Source of the DNA: Cytophagia bacterium | Lineage (GTDB): Bacteria > Bacteroidota > Bacteroidia > Cytophagales > Cyclobacteriaceae | Direction of reading: 5' to 3' | DNA: 7,578 nt | Assembly: GCA_013373005.1 (NCBI GenBank) | Contig: JABXIP010000114.1 | Coordinates: 1-7,578, forward strand | Shown: positions 7,323 through 7,578 of the stretch, piece by piece | Numbering within the stretch: the stretch's first letter is position 1 | Layout: each line of letters begins with the position of its first letter | Position numbers and translations under genes: made by a program | Notes under the pieces: model-generated | What the model saw: the letters and a program-made list of their open reading frames with translations, nothing else | The model's database searches: none | Told to the model about the DNA's origin: nothing

Positions 7323-7547
7323 ACAGTAGAGCGACTTGCGATGTGGGTATTGCACAAATAATGCCCGGGTTCCATACATCTTACTTAGAGATAATATCAC
7401 TATATGATTTTTTACTGGTAAGACCAGGGGTTCGCTATTTTGGCATACCAAATTCATTGATTATCAGCCATAAATGATAAATTAAGGGTTGATACTTTTT
7501 CAATTACACTATAAAGCCTAGTCTCTCATTAACACTATCCCATTACA
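7323..7547. other. Intergenic region with several short inverted repeats, no gene seen
   Basis: This 225-bp AT-rich stretch separates the kinase gene from the next gene. Visible dyads are GGGTATT/AATGCCC (7345-7351 and 7360-7366, one G-T pair, 8-base loop), CTGGT-AAG-ACCAG (7415-7427), TTTGG-CATA-CCAAA (7439-7452) and TTATCA-N8-TGATAA (7461-7480). None is followed by a T-run that would make a convincing terminator, although a run of six T occurs at 7408-7413 after a weak 4-bp hairpin. The last dyads lie 68-109 bases upstream of the next ATG and could be operator sites. A poor -35/-10 pair (TTGATA 7489-7494, TATAAA 7510-7515, 15-base spacing) is also present. Confidence 0.4.
7345..7366 (+). 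terminator. Weak candidate transcription stop hairpin after the kinase gene
   Basis: A 7-bp stem (GGGTATT with AATGCCC, including one G-T pair) with an 8-base loop lies 22 bases after the kinase stop codon. It lacks a following T-tract, being followed by GGGTTCC, so it does not meet the usual rule for an intrinsic terminator. It is listed because it is the most stable-looking hairpin near the end of the operon. Confidence 0.2.
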
Positions 7548-7578
7548 ATGATTAATTTCTTCAGAAGAATAAGGCAAC
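7548..7578 (+). CDS. Start of a DUF6090-like small membrane protein gene (partial, 10 codons)
   Basis: From the ATG at 7548 the frame reads MINFFRRIRQ and runs off the right edge. Many DUF6090 proteins of Bacteroidota, as I remember them, start MIKFFRKIRQ and continue into a single membrane helix followed by a cytoplasmic-like coiled region; their function is not known. The match covers only ten residues but is very characteristic, and its position after a non-coding gap fits a true gene start. Whether it belongs functionally to the transporter module cannot be judged. Chance similarity remains possible. Confidence 0.6.
   Translation, partial: MINFFRRIRQ

Noticed and set aside
7396..7413. 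ATCA-CTATA-TGAT hairpin followed by T residues as a terminator
   Set aside because: The stem is only four AT-rich pairs and too weak to support an intrinsic terminator.
7440..7456. TTGGCAT as a possible -24 element before the DUF6090-like gene
   Set aside because: The -12 position reads ATTC rather than TTGC; the match is better explained by the inverted repeat it belongs to.
7263..7457. 64-codon minus-strand frame overlapping the kinase 3' end
   Set aside because: It overlaps conserved kinase coding sequence, has no recognisable domain and no evident start signal.

Overview
The window looks like a piece of a Bacteroidota chromosome, probably from the Cytophagales/marine Cytophagia end of the phylum. 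This rests on family resemblance: 8-helix FtsX-type permeases starting MLKN..., an NtrC-type regulator paired with a short-loop NtrY-like kinase, the start MINFFRRIRQ typical of DUF6090 proteins, weak or absent Shine-Dalgarno sequences, and moderate to low GC. The genus cannot be fixed from the sequence alone.

Layout. On the minus strand, two paralogous ABC-transporter permeases of the MacB/FtsX type lie in tandem. The promoter-proximal one is complete (4380 down to 1954, 808 aa). The second starts one base after its stop codon (1952 downward) and runs off the left edge after 650 codons. A 150-bp divergent intergenic region (4381-4530) separates them from a plus-strand two-component pair: a sigma-54-dependent NtrC-type response regulator (4531-5907) and, after a 62-bp spacer built of 7-bp repeat units, a membrane sensor histidine kinase (5970-7322). 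A 225-bp intergenic region with several small inverted repeats follows. The first ten codons of a DUF6090-like gene (7548 onward) close the window. There is no RNA gene, insertion sequence, phage gene or CRISPR array.

How the parts may work together. The divergent region holds a sigma-54-like promoter (perfect -24 element TTGGCAC, near-consensus -12 element) pointing into the permease genes and ending about 27 bases before the ATG of the first one. The activator of that promoter class is encoded right next door on the other strand. The simplest reading is a self-contained circuit: the kinase phosphorylates the regulator, which drives sigma-54 transcription of the permease operon. The kinase has two membrane helices joined by only about nine residues, so it has no periplasmic sensor domain. 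It must read the membrane, the cytoplasm (through its PAS-like region) or a partner protein, and the permeases with their large periplasmic domains are candidate partners by analogy with BceS/BceB. No ABC ATPase, membrane-fusion protein or outer-membrane factor is visible; if present they lie outside the window.
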